Assembly: GCF_024713945.1 (NCBI RefSeq)
Contig: NC_134685.1
Location: 2,785,001-2,849,000, forward strand
Source: Dermatophagoides farinae
Taxonomy: Eukaryota > Arthropoda > Arachnida > Sarcoptiformes > Pyroglyphidae
DNA: 64,000 nucleotides
Direction of reading: 5' to 3'
Part shown: positions 11,309 through 22,800 of the stretch, one piece after another
How the letters are laid out: every line of letters starts with the position of its first letter
How positions within the stretch are numbered: position 1 is the stretch's first letter
Translations under genes and position numbers: made by a program
The notes under the pieces: generated by a model
Database searches by the model: none
What the model was told of the DNA's origin: nothing
What the model saw: the letters and a program-made list of their open reading frames with translations, nothing else

Positions 11309-12232
11309 CAATGTTTTTTTCAATGTTATTTTTTCGACAATCAAAAAAAAAACGACAACGATACAATGTGTGTGTGTGTTCGAAACGATGACCAGATTGC
11401 TAGTTCGAAACGAAAAATATTTTTCTTCGTTTTTTTTTTTGTCCAGTTCGAATCAATCACCAACCACACACACACACACAACTAGTGGGTTTTAACTTTG
11501 ATCGATCGATCAATTGATATTGATAACCGTTTACCATACGTATGCACTACTAGGTCCAAGGTCCAAGGTCAAAGGTTTAAATTTTAGTATAATTTTCAAG
11601 TGTACAAAGAGCTAATAATAATACTACTAAGTTGGTCTTTGTGTATACACAAATGAATGTTAACAAACTAAAGAGAAAGAGAAAAAAAACATGGCCGAGC
11701 TTACCGAAAAATAGCAAAAAAAAAACCAAATATTGACCATGGTCCTTGGGGCATTTCAATCTGAGCAACCAAAAAAAAAAAAAAAAAACGTTTTTCAAGG
11801 CCAAAAACAATTTTGTTTCTGCTCTAATTTTTTTCTTCTCATTTTCTATTCGATATATCGAACGAAAAATTTTTGAAAATTTTAATGGTAAATCACATGT
11901 ATTAGTAGGCAAATTTTCAGATCAATAAATCATTGATTATCATTGAATAATGATAATGATATGATGATATGATTTTGATTGATATTCAATCGAATAATAA
12001 TAAAAAATCAATCAGCTGATTTGGTTTGGACAGAGAAAGAGAGAAAACAAAACTAAAAAAAAAATTCACAAATTATTAAGAGTCTCATCATCATCATCAT
12101 TTTTTTCAATCGAATCAAATCAATCGATTTTAAGCATTAAAAAATTTTCAGACCAGTTTTTCAATTGTGTTTGACAGTGAAAAATTTTTTCAATTTTGTC
12201 AAGTTCAATTTGAATATAATTTAAAAAAAACC
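11309..12232. promoter_or_regulatory. Divergent intergenic interval
   Basis: This 924-bp interval lies between the secreted-protein gene (-) and the small GTPase gene (+), which are read away from each other. It contains CA/GT microsatellites, a short imperfect direct repeat near 11550-11575 (GTCCAAGGTCCAAGGTCAAAGG) and long A-tracts near 11770. The AAGGTCAAAGG copy resembles a nuclear-receptor half-site pair of the HNF4/COUP direct-repeat type; this is only a pattern match. Confidence 0.35.
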
Positions 12233-13447
12233 ATGAACCATACAAATGATGATGATCATGATCATGACGATGATCGTTGTTGGTGTTGTTGTTGGTTGTT
12301 ATTAACATTTTCATCAAAGCATTCATCATCATCAATGATATTATCATCATTTCATTCGAAGGCAAACACGAAGAATCGAATTAAACAACAACGACAACAA
12401 ACGAAAGGAAAACATCGAGAAATAATTGAAATGAAACAAATGATGATGATGAATCCAAATGAATTGATGAAATGTGATTATAAAATCCTATTGATCGGTT
12501 CAAAAGGTTCCGGTAAATCCAGTTTGGTTGGCAGATTTCTTGGCCGTCCATTCAATCAACGTATGAAACCAACAGTTGGTTTTAATTTGATGACATTAGA
12601 TTTGTAAGTAATGGTCATTTCATTTCATTTTTTTTTCATTATGACAAGTTTTCCATTCATTTCATGTAGAAATTATGAAAATGACCATCTGATCAATGTT
12701 GAATTATGGGATACGGCTGGCGGCAAAAATACTGGCCTTTCGAATGGACAATTTTATTATCGTGATGTTAATCTTGTGATTGCTGTATTCGATCTAACCA
12801 ATATGGAACAATCATTTTTTCATGATTGTTTACAATGGATCAATGATTTTCATCATCATCACCATTATTATCGATCTGATAATGTGGATGATGATGATGA
12901 TGATGATGTTAAAATAATGATTGTTGGCAATAAATTGGATTCAAATATCGATGATATTAATAATTTGAAAAGTATTGAAAAATATTCAAAAACCATACAG
13001 CCAAATATTCGTTTGTATTGTACATCGGCATTAACAATGGAAGGTACTGAACAGCTATTTGAAGATATAACCAAACAAATTATCGATTCATATTGTCGTA
13101 AACAGCAACGTGAACAAATGAAAAATAATAACAACATTTCCAATCATCATCGATCTGACTATATCTCGTATGATCATCATGATTCAATAATTATGGAATC
13201 AAAACAGCAACAAACAACATCATGGCTTATTGTTTCAAATGATCTATCCATTTCATCGACAAAATTATATGATGACGCTGATTATGATCCATTCAATGGA
13301 CAATTGATGAACAATAATGGTGATGACGATGACGGTGGTGGTGGTGGTGCTAGTGGTGGTGGTGTACAGAAATCGAATCTGAAACAAAAAACAAAATCAT
13401 CATTAACATTGGCATTATTTTTACGAAAATTATTCTGTCTAATTTAA
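12233..13447 (+). CDS. Divergent Ras/Rab-like small GTPase with long tails
   Basis: The model is join(12233..12603, 12670..13447), 382 residues, with a 66-bp intron in the switch region. The GTPase fold is clear: P-loop GSKGSGKSS (residues 89-97), switch-I threonine in KPTVGFN, WDTAGG in the G3 box, NKLD in G4 and TSAL in G5. The family normally has Gln after DTAG (Ras Q61); here it is Gly followed by Lys (DTAGGK), so intrinsic hydrolysis may be slow or altered. Segments rich in His and Asp interrupt the fold. The N-terminal 66 residues include a Cys/Trp cluster (CWCCCW, then LLLTF); an internal ATG at 12431 would remove it and give a more usual start. The C-terminus ends FCLI with Cys third from the end, which is not a canonical CaaX, CC or CXC prenylation site. 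The glycine and aspartate runs near residues 340-355 are microsatellite-derived. I cannot assign a subfamily. Confidence 0.72.
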
Positions 13448-14372
13448 TCGAAAAATTACTCACACATCTCTTGATCATTTTATTCATCGACTAATTATTA
13501 ATTGAAATTAATCATTTTATTCATCATCATCATATAATAAATTTTTATATCTAATTTTTGAAAAACGAAAATTATTCCGGTCACTAACTTAGCGAGAGAA
13601 AAAAATAATAACCGGTGAAAACTTGTTATGTCAAGTTTGTTTTTGTTTTTGTTTTTGTTTTCATTTCGATTCTCTTTTGTTGTTGATGATGTGTTTCTAG
13701 GTTGTCCTTGTTTTTTTTTTTTGATGTTCACCGTTGTTGGATTAGATTATCTAGATTATCATCATCATCTGTATGGATATATATGTGATATATGATCGAA
13801 TGTTGCTGCAGCATTTGTGTGTCTGCTTGTATTAAAAAAGCCTTGAATGAATCGGCGTTTTTGAAAAAAAAAATTTCGGACAAAAAAAAACATTTCTGTT
13901 ATCCGAAATGATGGATCATTTGTTGATTATGATGATGATCAACGATGATAGCGAGAGCCAGACATTTGTCCTCAATTTTTTCCTTGATAATTCTATGAAT
14001 TTGAAACGTTTTTTTTTCTACATTGAGATCATCAGTCCATCAAAAAAAAAAAAAAAAAAAAAAAAAAAAACAAAACACCGAAATCAATATCAAAAGAAAA
14101 CAAAAAACGTTCGATTTCGAACACATACACACACACACACATTCTGCACCTGATCATCATCAATGATTCGAATTCAATGAACAACAAAAAAAAACAAAAT
14201 GAATTTTGAAGGAAAAATTTTTTCAATTGTCCCTTTTAAAAGCTAACTTTGATCGATCAAAACAATTCATTTATTCACATCCACATTGAATTCATTGTTT
14301 TCATGTATTATTTGTGTTTTGTGTTTTCTTTTTTTTTTCTTCTACTCATTTGAAAAACTTTTTTTAAAAAAA
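13448..14372. other. Intergenic
   Basis: This 925-bp interval lies between two plus-strand genes. It holds a (GTTTTT)n-like tract near 13637-13660, an A-tract of about 30 at 14041-14070, a (CA)n near 14126-14140 and scattered (GAT)n. Short open frames here are low-complexity shadows of these repeats. I see no gene. Confidence 0.5.
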
Positions 14373-15362
14373 ATGAAATTTTTTATCGTGATTTTTCTGT
14401 GTATTGCAACCAGAATCGTTGATCGACAACAACAACAACAACGATTCGTTTATGGATTACCTACAGGTAAATTGACAACCTCGACAACAGCGACAAGAAA
14501 CAGCGATAATGATTATGATGATATGGGACTAGAAGAAGAAGAAGATCCAGAAAATTATCTTTGGAATATGTCCACTAGTACAGGTGATGGTATACAACCA
14601 TCATTTACTGATGATGAATTACAAGAAATTCTTAATAGTATGCACTTACCAACAACAATGACAACGAATGTATCGACATTTGATTATAGTGGTGGTGGTG
14701 GTGGTGATGGTGGTGGTGGTATCCCATCTGATATGATTTCCAATCCGATGAATCATTCACAACAAGGATTCGTAATTGTTTGGCGTAATCCATATCCATT
14801 TTCGAATGATTCAAATGATTCTGAATTACTTGGTCGTAATGGCGATGATGATCGTGATGATGAAGATGATGATCATCCACTACCACATCCAAAACCGCAT
14901 CCAAAACCACATCCACCAAAATATGATTTCGATGAAATGGAACAACGTGATTTTCTACGTACAGTAATTTTTTTAGCCAATCAACAGATTCGTATAAAAT
15001 TTCATCTTTGTGAAATAAGACGATTTCGTAGCCATTATGTACGTCGTTGGAATCTTTATAGATGTTCATCAAGATTTACTGTTGCACGTTTGGGTAAACC
15101 ATGTGATCCGGATAAAACATATGATGGTTATGTTAATTTTATTGTACAAAATCCTGAATTACCACCATTATTAGCGATACGTTATTATGTATTTCAATTT
15201 CTATATGAATCATCGATGGCATTAGTGAATAAAATGAATGATAATCATTTATCATTATCATCATCTTCAATACCATGGAATCAATTACAACAATCAAACG
15301 ATCAGATCATGATACATCATCAGAATCAACAACTATCATCATCAGATATACATCCTTTGTGA
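14373..15362 (+). CDS. Secreted acidic protein, family not recognised
   Basis: A single exon encodes 329 residues. The ATG at 14373 starts a signal peptide (MKFFIVIFLCIATRIVD). The open frame upstream is only a T-rich leader without an ATG. After a poly-Q run comes an acidic region (GLEEEEDPENYLW), a conserved-looking helix (FTDDELQEILNSM), a Gly/Asp linker, and an alternating HPKPHPKPHP stretch near residues 170-180. The C-terminal third looks folded: FLRTVIFLANQQIRIKFHLCEIRRF, Cys residues near RCSSRFTVARLGKPCDPD, and IRYYVFQFLYESS. With few cysteines and no recognised motif it could be an extracellular matrix or haemolymph protein, but this is not shown. It is convergent with the CCHamide gene, 535 bp away. 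Confidence 0.6.
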   Translation: MKFFIVIFLCIATRIVDRQQQQQRFVYGLPTGKLTTSTTATRNSDNDYDDMGLEEEEDPENYLWNMSTSTGDGIQPSFTDDELQEILNSMHLPTTMTTNVSTFDYSGGGGGDGGGGIPSDMISNPMNHSQQGFVIVWRNPYPFSNDSNDSELLGRNGDDDRDDEDDDHPLPHPKPHPKPHPPKYDFDEMEQRDFLRTVIFLANQQIRIKFHLCEIRRFRSHYVRRWNLYRCSSRFTVARLGKPCDPDKTYDGYVNFIVQNPELPPLLAIRYYVFQFLYESSMALVNKMNDNHLSLSSSSIPWNQLQQSNDQIMIHHQNQQLSSSDIHPL

Positions 15363-15897
15363 ATAACACCGAATATTCAAAAAAAACCCTGTTAATCAAA
15401 CGATGAATTTTTCAAATGAAATATTTTTATTTATCATTATCAATCAATCAATTGTAATATTAATGTTTTTCTGTATGTGGATATGTTTTTCTCAATCTAA
15501 TCAATGATTTATCAATCAATTAATAAGGATAAAAATGATCAAATTTTGTGTTTTTTTTTGTTGTTGTCATTGTTGTTGTTGTTGTTGATGTTTTATAAAT
15601 GTAGGTAATAAATGAGATAAGGAAATTGTGAATAGGAAATGATAATAATGATGATGATTATCGAGATTTTTCATCGCAAGCACACACACACACAAGCCAT
15701 GCACAATTCGAAACAACAAAAAAGAAAGATTGTGTTAGGATGGGATGTAATGGTGGTGGTAAAAAGATGAAGAAAGAATTTCGATATTTTGTTCGTCCAT
15801 ATTGATTGACATTGAATTCTTCAGAATATTCAGATTGTTTGATCTTTGTTGTTGTCGTTTTTTTTCAATTTTGATTATCGAAAATTTGATTACAATA
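15363..15897. other. Convergent 3' interval
   Basis: This 535-bp interval lies between two convergent stops. It holds (GTT)n tracts near 15560-15590, a CA run near 15682-15694 and ordinary AT-rich sequence. It presumably contains both 3' UTRs. I see no coding sequence. Confidence 0.45.
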
Positions 15898-16693
15898 TTA
15901 CACCGAATTTCTTATTGCCAATCCATTCCATAATCGTTGTTGTTGTTGATGTTGTCGTTGTTGTTGTGCACGTAATCGTTCCAATATTGATGAACCAATC
16001 AATAATGATGATAATTGTTCATTTGTTTGCTGTTGATCAAATTCATTATTATTATTATTATTGTTGTTGTTGTCCATATTCAACAAATGTTCCAGAAAAG
16101 CTAATCGTGCTAATGATGCTGTTTGAGATCGGCCATCACCATCATCATTACCGTTATTTGTCATAGATTTTGTTGTTGTTGTTGCTGGTGGTGATTCTTG
16201 TTGTTGTTGTTGATGATTAAAATTATTACGATAAATATATAAAGGTATCGATAATGGTTTCAAATGGTTTTGTTGCTGTAATTGTTGTATCAATGGAAAA
16301 TTATTTTCTGATGATGATAATAATGACGATGGTTGTTGTGAAAATAATTGTGATGATGATGATGATGATGATGATACAGCGCTCCGTTTACCATGACCAC
16401 CTAGACAAGAATGTCCATATTGGGTACATTTTTTCCCTAATTTTTTTTTTTAGAAAAGAAAAATCAAAATTAATGAATGATCAAATTAAATAAATTGAAA
16501 TTGAAATTAAAAAAATAAATTTACTTTGATTCAATTGATTGTGTAAATCTTGACCATTGACAACGGTTACCATTAACATTGGCAATGTTAATAATGCCAA
16601 AATGACCATTACATTTGACAGATGTAATCGTACCGTACAAATACGTTGAATGGTTGTTGAAATTCTTTTGGAACGTTGATTCATCATCATCAT
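15898..16693 (-). CDS. CCHa: CCHamide neuropeptide precursor
   Basis: The model is complement(join(15898..16436, 16525..16693)), 235 residues, with an 88-bp intron placed just before the peptide. The first exon gives a basic leader, a hydrophobic signal core (VMVILALLTLPMLMVTVV) and a short spacer ending NQLNQ. Splicing then yields the cleavage site RKK, the peptide CTQYGHSCLGGH (residues 60-71), and GKR for amidation and cleavage. Two cysteines six apart around YGHSC and a terminal GGH-amide match arthropod CCHamides (Drosophila CCHa1 and CCHa2 share YGHxC...GH-GKR), peptides linked to feeding and metabolic signalling through bombesin-like receptors. The mature form should be the disulfide-closed amidated dodecapeptide, or a form with leading lysine. 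The remaining 160 residues are Ser/Gln/Asn-rich, with a more ordered TASLARLAFLEHLLNM helix, and carry no second amidated peptide that I can see. Confidence 0.88.
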
Positions 16694-18620
16694 AATTTTC
16701 AGTTTATATCATTTATATGGTCAGTTTTTCAAATTCAAAGATCATTTTTTTATTGAAAAGATCTTGATCCATTTTAACTTTCTAGTTTTTATACTCGAAA
16801 ATTTTATCGGATACGACGACAATGACAAAAAAAAAAAAAAAAAAAAATGCACGCAGCTTCCATCGAACCATTTGGTTGTCATGTCATAATTTTTTTTTTT
16901 CGTTGATAAATGATCACCTTTTCTTCTTATCCATCATTCATATACCATATTGACGCTATATAATGGACATTTACGTATTATATTAATATACATGAATTCT
17001 TGATAAACATACCTGCTGGTTTTTTTTTCATCACCACCACCACCACCACCACCACCATTTTGGATTTGGACAGTTTGTTTCAACAAACAAACAACAACAA
17101 ATAACAAACCGGATATCGAGTTTGTTTTTCTGTTCTTATTTGTTTTTTTTTTTTTCGTTTGTTTGTGTCTGTCGGTTTGCCATTTGATAATGATGATGAT
17201 GATGATGATATGTTGATATAAATGTGTATGCATAAATGCAAATTTGTTGCCCACTTGAAAGTAATCACTTAAAATTCATTATAAATATGGTCATCATCGT
17301 CATCGTCATCATTGAATATTATAATGGACAATTCTTGATAAGAATCGATCATCAATCATTGACCATTATCAATTGAAATGATGAATATATAACATTTTAT
17401 TTTATTTCCATATATCGATAAATTATCTTGGCTATTTATTCTCCAATATTTTTTTTTTGTTTGATGAATTAATGAATGAATATTTTGCAAGTAGAAAGAG
17501 AAGCCATTTAAATAATCAATATATCCAAGTACATTTTCAGCTCAAAATATGATTTGGATTCGAATTCAAATTTTTTTTTCTGTTTCCCTTGTTGATCCAT
17601 GAACTAATTTCAATAATCGATTATTGATGATCACAATATATGGAAACGGATGGAATGAAAGAAATCAATTCTATAGAACAAAACAATAATCATAATTTAC
17701 ATTATTATATAATGATGATGATGATGACGATAATGATCGTTTTTTTGTTTTTTACTCGATAAATAAACAAACAAAAAAAATGAATAAATGAAAACATTAA
17801 AAAGAATTAGAGCATGTCCATATATGACGAATCGATCATCATCATCAATTTTTTTTTTTTTGAATAAGAAAGAAAAAGTACAAATAAACTTGTTGAGTAA
17901 ACATTGAATGAATGAAAATTATGATGAACAAAAAAAAATCAATTGATCCAAATAAAGCCAAAAAATACAATTCGAAAATCACCGAATTATAAATCATGAT
18001 CATCATCATTACAGAGATATTATTTCGAAAGAAAGATGTGTTTCAAATTCCGAGAAAAATTATGTTGCCATTCTTCAGTAGAGAATTTAATTCCGTATAG
18101 GAATTCTCGAAGAAAAATTTTTTTTATTTATTTTTGATGTCACATTTCTATACAAATAACTGATCAATACATCAAAATAAGTGTTCGGTTTGGTTTTTAT
18201 TTTATTTTATTTTATTTTTATTGATGAATAATAATCGATCTATTCAAAAAGCCATTAATTTTGAAAAAACATGTATTCGCTGTTGTTGTTGTTGTTGTTG
18301 ATGGTGTTCATTCGGAAACAAGAATTTCTAAAAATGATGTGTTATTATGAGCTGTTGTTTTGATGAATAACCGCGCGATAATGGATTCAATGAGAAAAAA
18401 AATTTACATGTTTCCGATTCAATGATGATGATTCATATTCAAATTATGATGACGTTTACTTGGAAATTTTTTTTTCAAATGATGTTTGTATGTGTTTTTT
18501 TCTGTTGTTGTTGTTGTTGTTGTTGTTGTTGATGAATAAATGGATTACACATATTAATTGTTGTCTTTGAGAGTGTATTGATTGTAGGTGGTGGTTGTTT
18601 CTTTTTTTCTTCCAAAAAAA
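16694..18620. other. Long intergenic stretch upstream of CCHamide
   Basis: This 1.9-kb AT-rich interval holds the CCHamide promoter side and the 3' side of the phosphatase. (GGT)n-type tracts lie at about 17037-17057, (GAT)n near 17190-17210, and (GTT)n near 18282-18300 and 18504-18532. A minus-strand donor-like CAG|GTATGT ends at 17013 and could close a noncoding leader exon of the CCHamide gene; this is weak. I see no coding sequence. Confidence 0.4.
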
Positions 18621-19724
18621 TCAAAGACGACGAACCATATCCTGGCTGAAAATTATTTTCGAAGTCGGTGAATTATATGATGATGAAGTTGATGGTACGC
18701 CACCACCACGACGACTACTTGATGAAAGATTTGATAACGATGATTGTTGCTGCATAGATTCTAATGTTACAAAATTTAATGGTAATTTCTTTATAATCAT
18801 TATGGTCATATTATCTTTACCGGCAATACCTTGTTTAGGCATTGAATTTACCGGTAATATCCGCTGTATAACTGATTCACAAATACGAGTTAATGGCATT
18901 TCTTCATTCATACATTTATCAATATATTCAATTAAATCTTGATTGCTAATAGCATTCCATATTCCATCACATATTAATACAATAAAACGATCATCAGCAT
19001 TGATTTTTTCAACAGCCGTATGTGGCCATGCAATAATCATCTGTTGTTTTCTATTCAATCGTTTATTTAGTTTATAATTATGATCACCAAATGCTCTGGA
19101 TATATCGATACCACCATTAATTCGACCATTGATAATAGTACCACCAGCATGTTCTACACGTGTTCGTTCTTCCTGTACTGTTGGTTTATGATCAAATGAT
19201 AGTTGATGAGCTGTTAGACGACCACCGTTTGGTCTTCCAACCAAACATCTTGAATCACCAATATTAGCACAATAATAGATGTCATTTTTAACCAACAATA
19301 CGACGGCAGTACAACCAACAAAATAACCCAATGGTTCATCCATACCAAGATGTGGTATCATTGGTCGTCGATCACGATATTGTCCTACTAATAATTCATT
19401 CGCCTCTTTAGTGATCAATAGTTCGTCTAATGCCATGAATGATTCCTGTATACCACGTTCAATATTACCATGGCGATAATTTCGATTCCTTAACAAATGT
19501 TTTGGCAGATATTCTGCAACAAATTTAGCAATTTCAGGTCCATTATGTCCATCAAAAACGGCAAATATGGATGTATTTCGTTCAAGATCAGCAATAGCTA
19601 GATGAGCATCTTCTTGTGTTCGTCGCCAACCTTGACAATTGGCAACAGCATATTCAAATCGTGAACAGCGACCATTATCTGTTTGAATTTTTGCCAAACA
19701 CGTTGATCGAAATGGTGAAAACAT
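18621..19724 (-). CDS. PPM1G-like PP2C-family Ser/Thr phosphatase
   Basis: A single exon encodes 367 residues with an intact frame. It is a metal-dependent PP2C-type phosphatase: RTQEDAH, FAVFDGHNG (residues 55-62, metal-binding Asp), GCTAVVLLV, NIGDSRCLVG, SFDHKPT..EERTRVEHAGG, ISRAFGDHNYK, LICDGIWNA and GKDNMTI are in the right order. The segments GRINGGIDISRAFGDH and QQMI..WPHTAVEKI resemble PPM1G (PP2C-gamma) more than PPM1A. The long acidic insert and acidic tail of vertebrate PPM1G are absent, and the family's DGHGG reads DGHNG. The C-terminus is a Ser-rich tail of about 55 residues. PPM1G acts on splicing factors and histones in the nucleus; the same role here is inference. Its start codon lies only 85 bp downstream of the stop of the upstream GNAT gene, on the same strand. 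Confidence 0.88.
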   Translation of the reverse strand: MFSPFRSTCLAKIQTDNGRCSRFEYAVANCQGWRRTQEDAHLAIADLERNTSIFAVFDGHNGPEIAKFVAEYLPKHLLRNRNYRHGNIERGIQESFMALDELLITKEANELLVGQYRDRRPMIPHLGMDEPLGYFVGCTAVVLLVKNDIYYCANIGDSRCLVGRPNGGRLTAHQLSFDHKPTVQEERTRVEHAGGTIINGRINGGIDISRAFGDHNYKLNKRLNRKQQMIIAWPHTAVEKINADDRFIVLICDGIWNAISNQDLIEYIDKCMNEEMPLTRICESVIQRILPVNSMPKQGIAGKDNMTIMIIKKLPLNFVTLESMQQQSSLSNLSSSSRRGGGVPSTSSSYNSPTSKIIFSQDMVRRL

Positions 19725-19758
19725 TTTCGAATTTCAAAACAAAAACGTAAACAACTAT

Positions 19759-19770
19759 GCCATCTATTGC
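19759..19770. promoter_or_regulatory. GCCATCTATTGCG-like promoter element
   Basis: This site sits in the 85-bp gap in front of the PPM1G-like gene. It shares GCCATCTAT with the paired sites in front of TXNL1 at 43872 and 43918. The reverse complement (ATAGATGGC) resembles the YY1/Pho core. It is a pattern seen twice near start codons, not a proven site. Confidence 0.3.
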
Positions 19771-19809
19771 GTTAGCTTTGTTTTAACATTGTATATGGTG
19801 ATTGTTGTT

Positions 19810-22800
19810 TTAAAAATTCAATTTATCGAATTGAAAATTTCGATACATTAACAATTGTTTCTGTAATTGATGATGATTATTCGATGTTGATGTTGTTCTA
19901 TCTATGAAAAGTAAACATAATAATTCATTTCAATTACAAATAATTCACATAATATGAATTTCATTGAAAACTTACTTTTATGAACTAATGTATTACGAAG
20001 ATGAAAATTTTCTCTTCGTAATTGATCAATGATTGTATCACGTTTGGTCAATTGTTGTCGTAAACGACCAATTTCCGAACGTAATCGTCCTACACATGAC
20101 CATTGTGTACGATAAGAAGCAAGTAGATTACGGCGCCAAACCATCTGTGCCTGATCGATCATATCGTCAACAAAATGACCATCCATTCGTTCTAATGTTC
20201 GATGATTAGTTATGGATTCAGATAATGTACCCACACTGAATGGTGGTAAATAACACATCGATATCATTATTGTTTCATTGTTGCTGTTGTTTGAATTTTT
20301 TTCACGTTTACGTTTTTTTCCACTACAATAATGATTCATCTGTTCATAATATGAAATTGAATGTTGAAGACTTGACTTTGTTGTTTTCGTTGTTCGTATC
20401 GAATTACAATCATCATCATCATCATCTTGTATTTGTTTATCGAGCTCATTATCATCATCATCATCGTGGTCATCATCACTTTCATCTGGTCGTATAATCA
20501 ATTGATCAAAACCAGCATTTAAAATGATATCATCAGTGAATTCATTTTTAAGAAAAAATTGTCGTAATCGATGATTATTGCCGGCAATCTTTACATGCAT
20601 TGAATCATATGGTCCAATCTGGCAATTATCTTTCAGACACTGAAGAAAAAAAACAAAGAAATCATCAATTAAATAATGATCATTCCATTTTGGTATTACC
20701 TTGATCAATTGTGTTCCAATACCAGAACGTTCATGGCCACATTTTACGGCAATCAAAGCAATTTCAAGAATTTTCAAACTTTCCAAACGATATGATTTAT
20801 AGAATGTAATGGCACCATAAATCTGTTGTTCAATGCCAATCAATGATTTATAATAATCATCACCATTATCATCATTATCATTCATTATTGTTCCATGTCG
20901 AGTACAATCAAAAAATTTTTTTCTACATTCAAAACAATGATTAAGATAATGTTCGAAATTTGTTAAAAAATTATTTGATTTTCTTTTCGATTGGCGACAT
21001 CTGGCGGTAGTTTTGTTTGACATTATTACACTATTCGATGATTGTGTTGATGATGAATTGTTGTAATCATCATCATCATTATCATTATTATCATTATTTC
21101 CTATGTTGATGATTGAATGTTGTTGATGATTATTATTGTAGCTAAAAATAGAATTAATTTTCATCAAACGATTCATCATTGGTATTGTCATTGATGTTGA
21201 TAATGATGATGATGATGATGGTGATTGTGATGGTGATTGTGATGATGAACTTTTCAATTCATTAAATGTATCAACAGCAGTAACAGTAGCAATGGTCAAA
21301 TCATCAAACATTTCTTGATCATCAGAAATATCTTCTCCTTTGTTACCATTATCACCATCATCAAAAGAATTGTCATTACAATGTTGTTGTTGTTGTCGAT
21401 GATGATGATGATGATGATCATCAAGCACGTCTTGTTTATTGGCCATCAATAATAATGTACGTGTGCCTGGCATACATAATATTCGATTTAATCGACATAA
21501 ATCAGTTTCAGAATTTCGTTTCATCTCATTGTCATCAACATTTTCGTTGTCATTGTCATTGTTTTTGGCAAACATTGTGGTAGTCATATAATGTATAATG
21601 GTTGAATAAAGTAAACCATTTACATCATTGCACTGAAATTCAAAGCACACACCACACAAACAAAAAAAAACAGAAAAAAACAGAGTAAGTCATTTGGAAT
21701 TTAAAAAACAGTCATCATATGTGAATAATTTTTTTTTTGTACCAAAAAAAATAGATGGACAATTCCAATTTTCAAGCCCATCAATAATAGATCTATATAT
21801 ATTGGCCATTCTAGAAACGTATAATAAACTCCCACTATGTGTGGATTGTGTCTTGTTTATTGTCATTGGTAATCGACCATCATTATTTGAATCGGACTGA
21901 ATCATCGACGACTATACTGAATACTGTGGGGGGAGGGGGAGGCGGTTATCATTACCATCGACATCATTATCGTATCATTAAAGAAAATTACTAGACACAG
22001 TCAATCCATCACCACCATAACAACAACATGATCAAATTGCAAAAAAAAGAGAGAGACATAATGAAACTTTGGAATGAGAATGATGATCAAAAAAAAAAGT
22101 TTTTTTTTATTCTCATTTTCATCCAACCCACACTTTGGCATTTGGTAAGCTTAACACTGATTAATACTAAACTAGCCTGGTGATTTGTTACACACACCAT
22201 GAAACATGATCTAATCTCTTTATTATCATACCATATTCCGGAAAAAAATTAATGAATTTTTTTTATTTTTTTGGTTTCATTCTAGTCTGCTTGGTGGTTT
22301 CATGGTTGAATTGATAATGATAACAGCAGCAGCAACAACAACAACAACAAAAGGACAAGGTCAAAAAAAGACTCCAGATTAAAATGGAATCCAATTGTCC
22401 TTCGTTTTTTTTATGTGCTTCAATAAATGGCGATGAAAATTCTTTTCATTTGACCATTTGATATTCGTGTGAATACACAATTTTTTTTCTCACACGAACC
22501 ATTTATTTCATCTATCTCTCTCTCTTTCTCTTTCAATTGGCTGCCACTGCTGTAATTCGATTAATTGAAGTTGAACAGTTTGAAGAATAAATCTTCACTT
22601 CATAGTAGAAGACTATTAAGTTTTGTATTTCAAAAGAATGTGAAATTCTTACAAGAATCGAGGCACGAACACATGCACACACACACACACATATCAAATA
22701 TCGATTGGAATGATTTTGACAGTGTAAAGAACATTTTTTTCTTCTTTCATAAAATATGTTGGAAATGAAATTGAAAAAATCCGTACAGAATCGTACACAG

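Noticed and set aside
21690-21905. Minus-strand open stretch MIQSDSNN... as an exon of the GNAT gene
   Set aside because: No in-phase consensus donor joins it to the exon at 21632; direct splicing from 23760 keeps phase without it. It may still be a cryptic exon.
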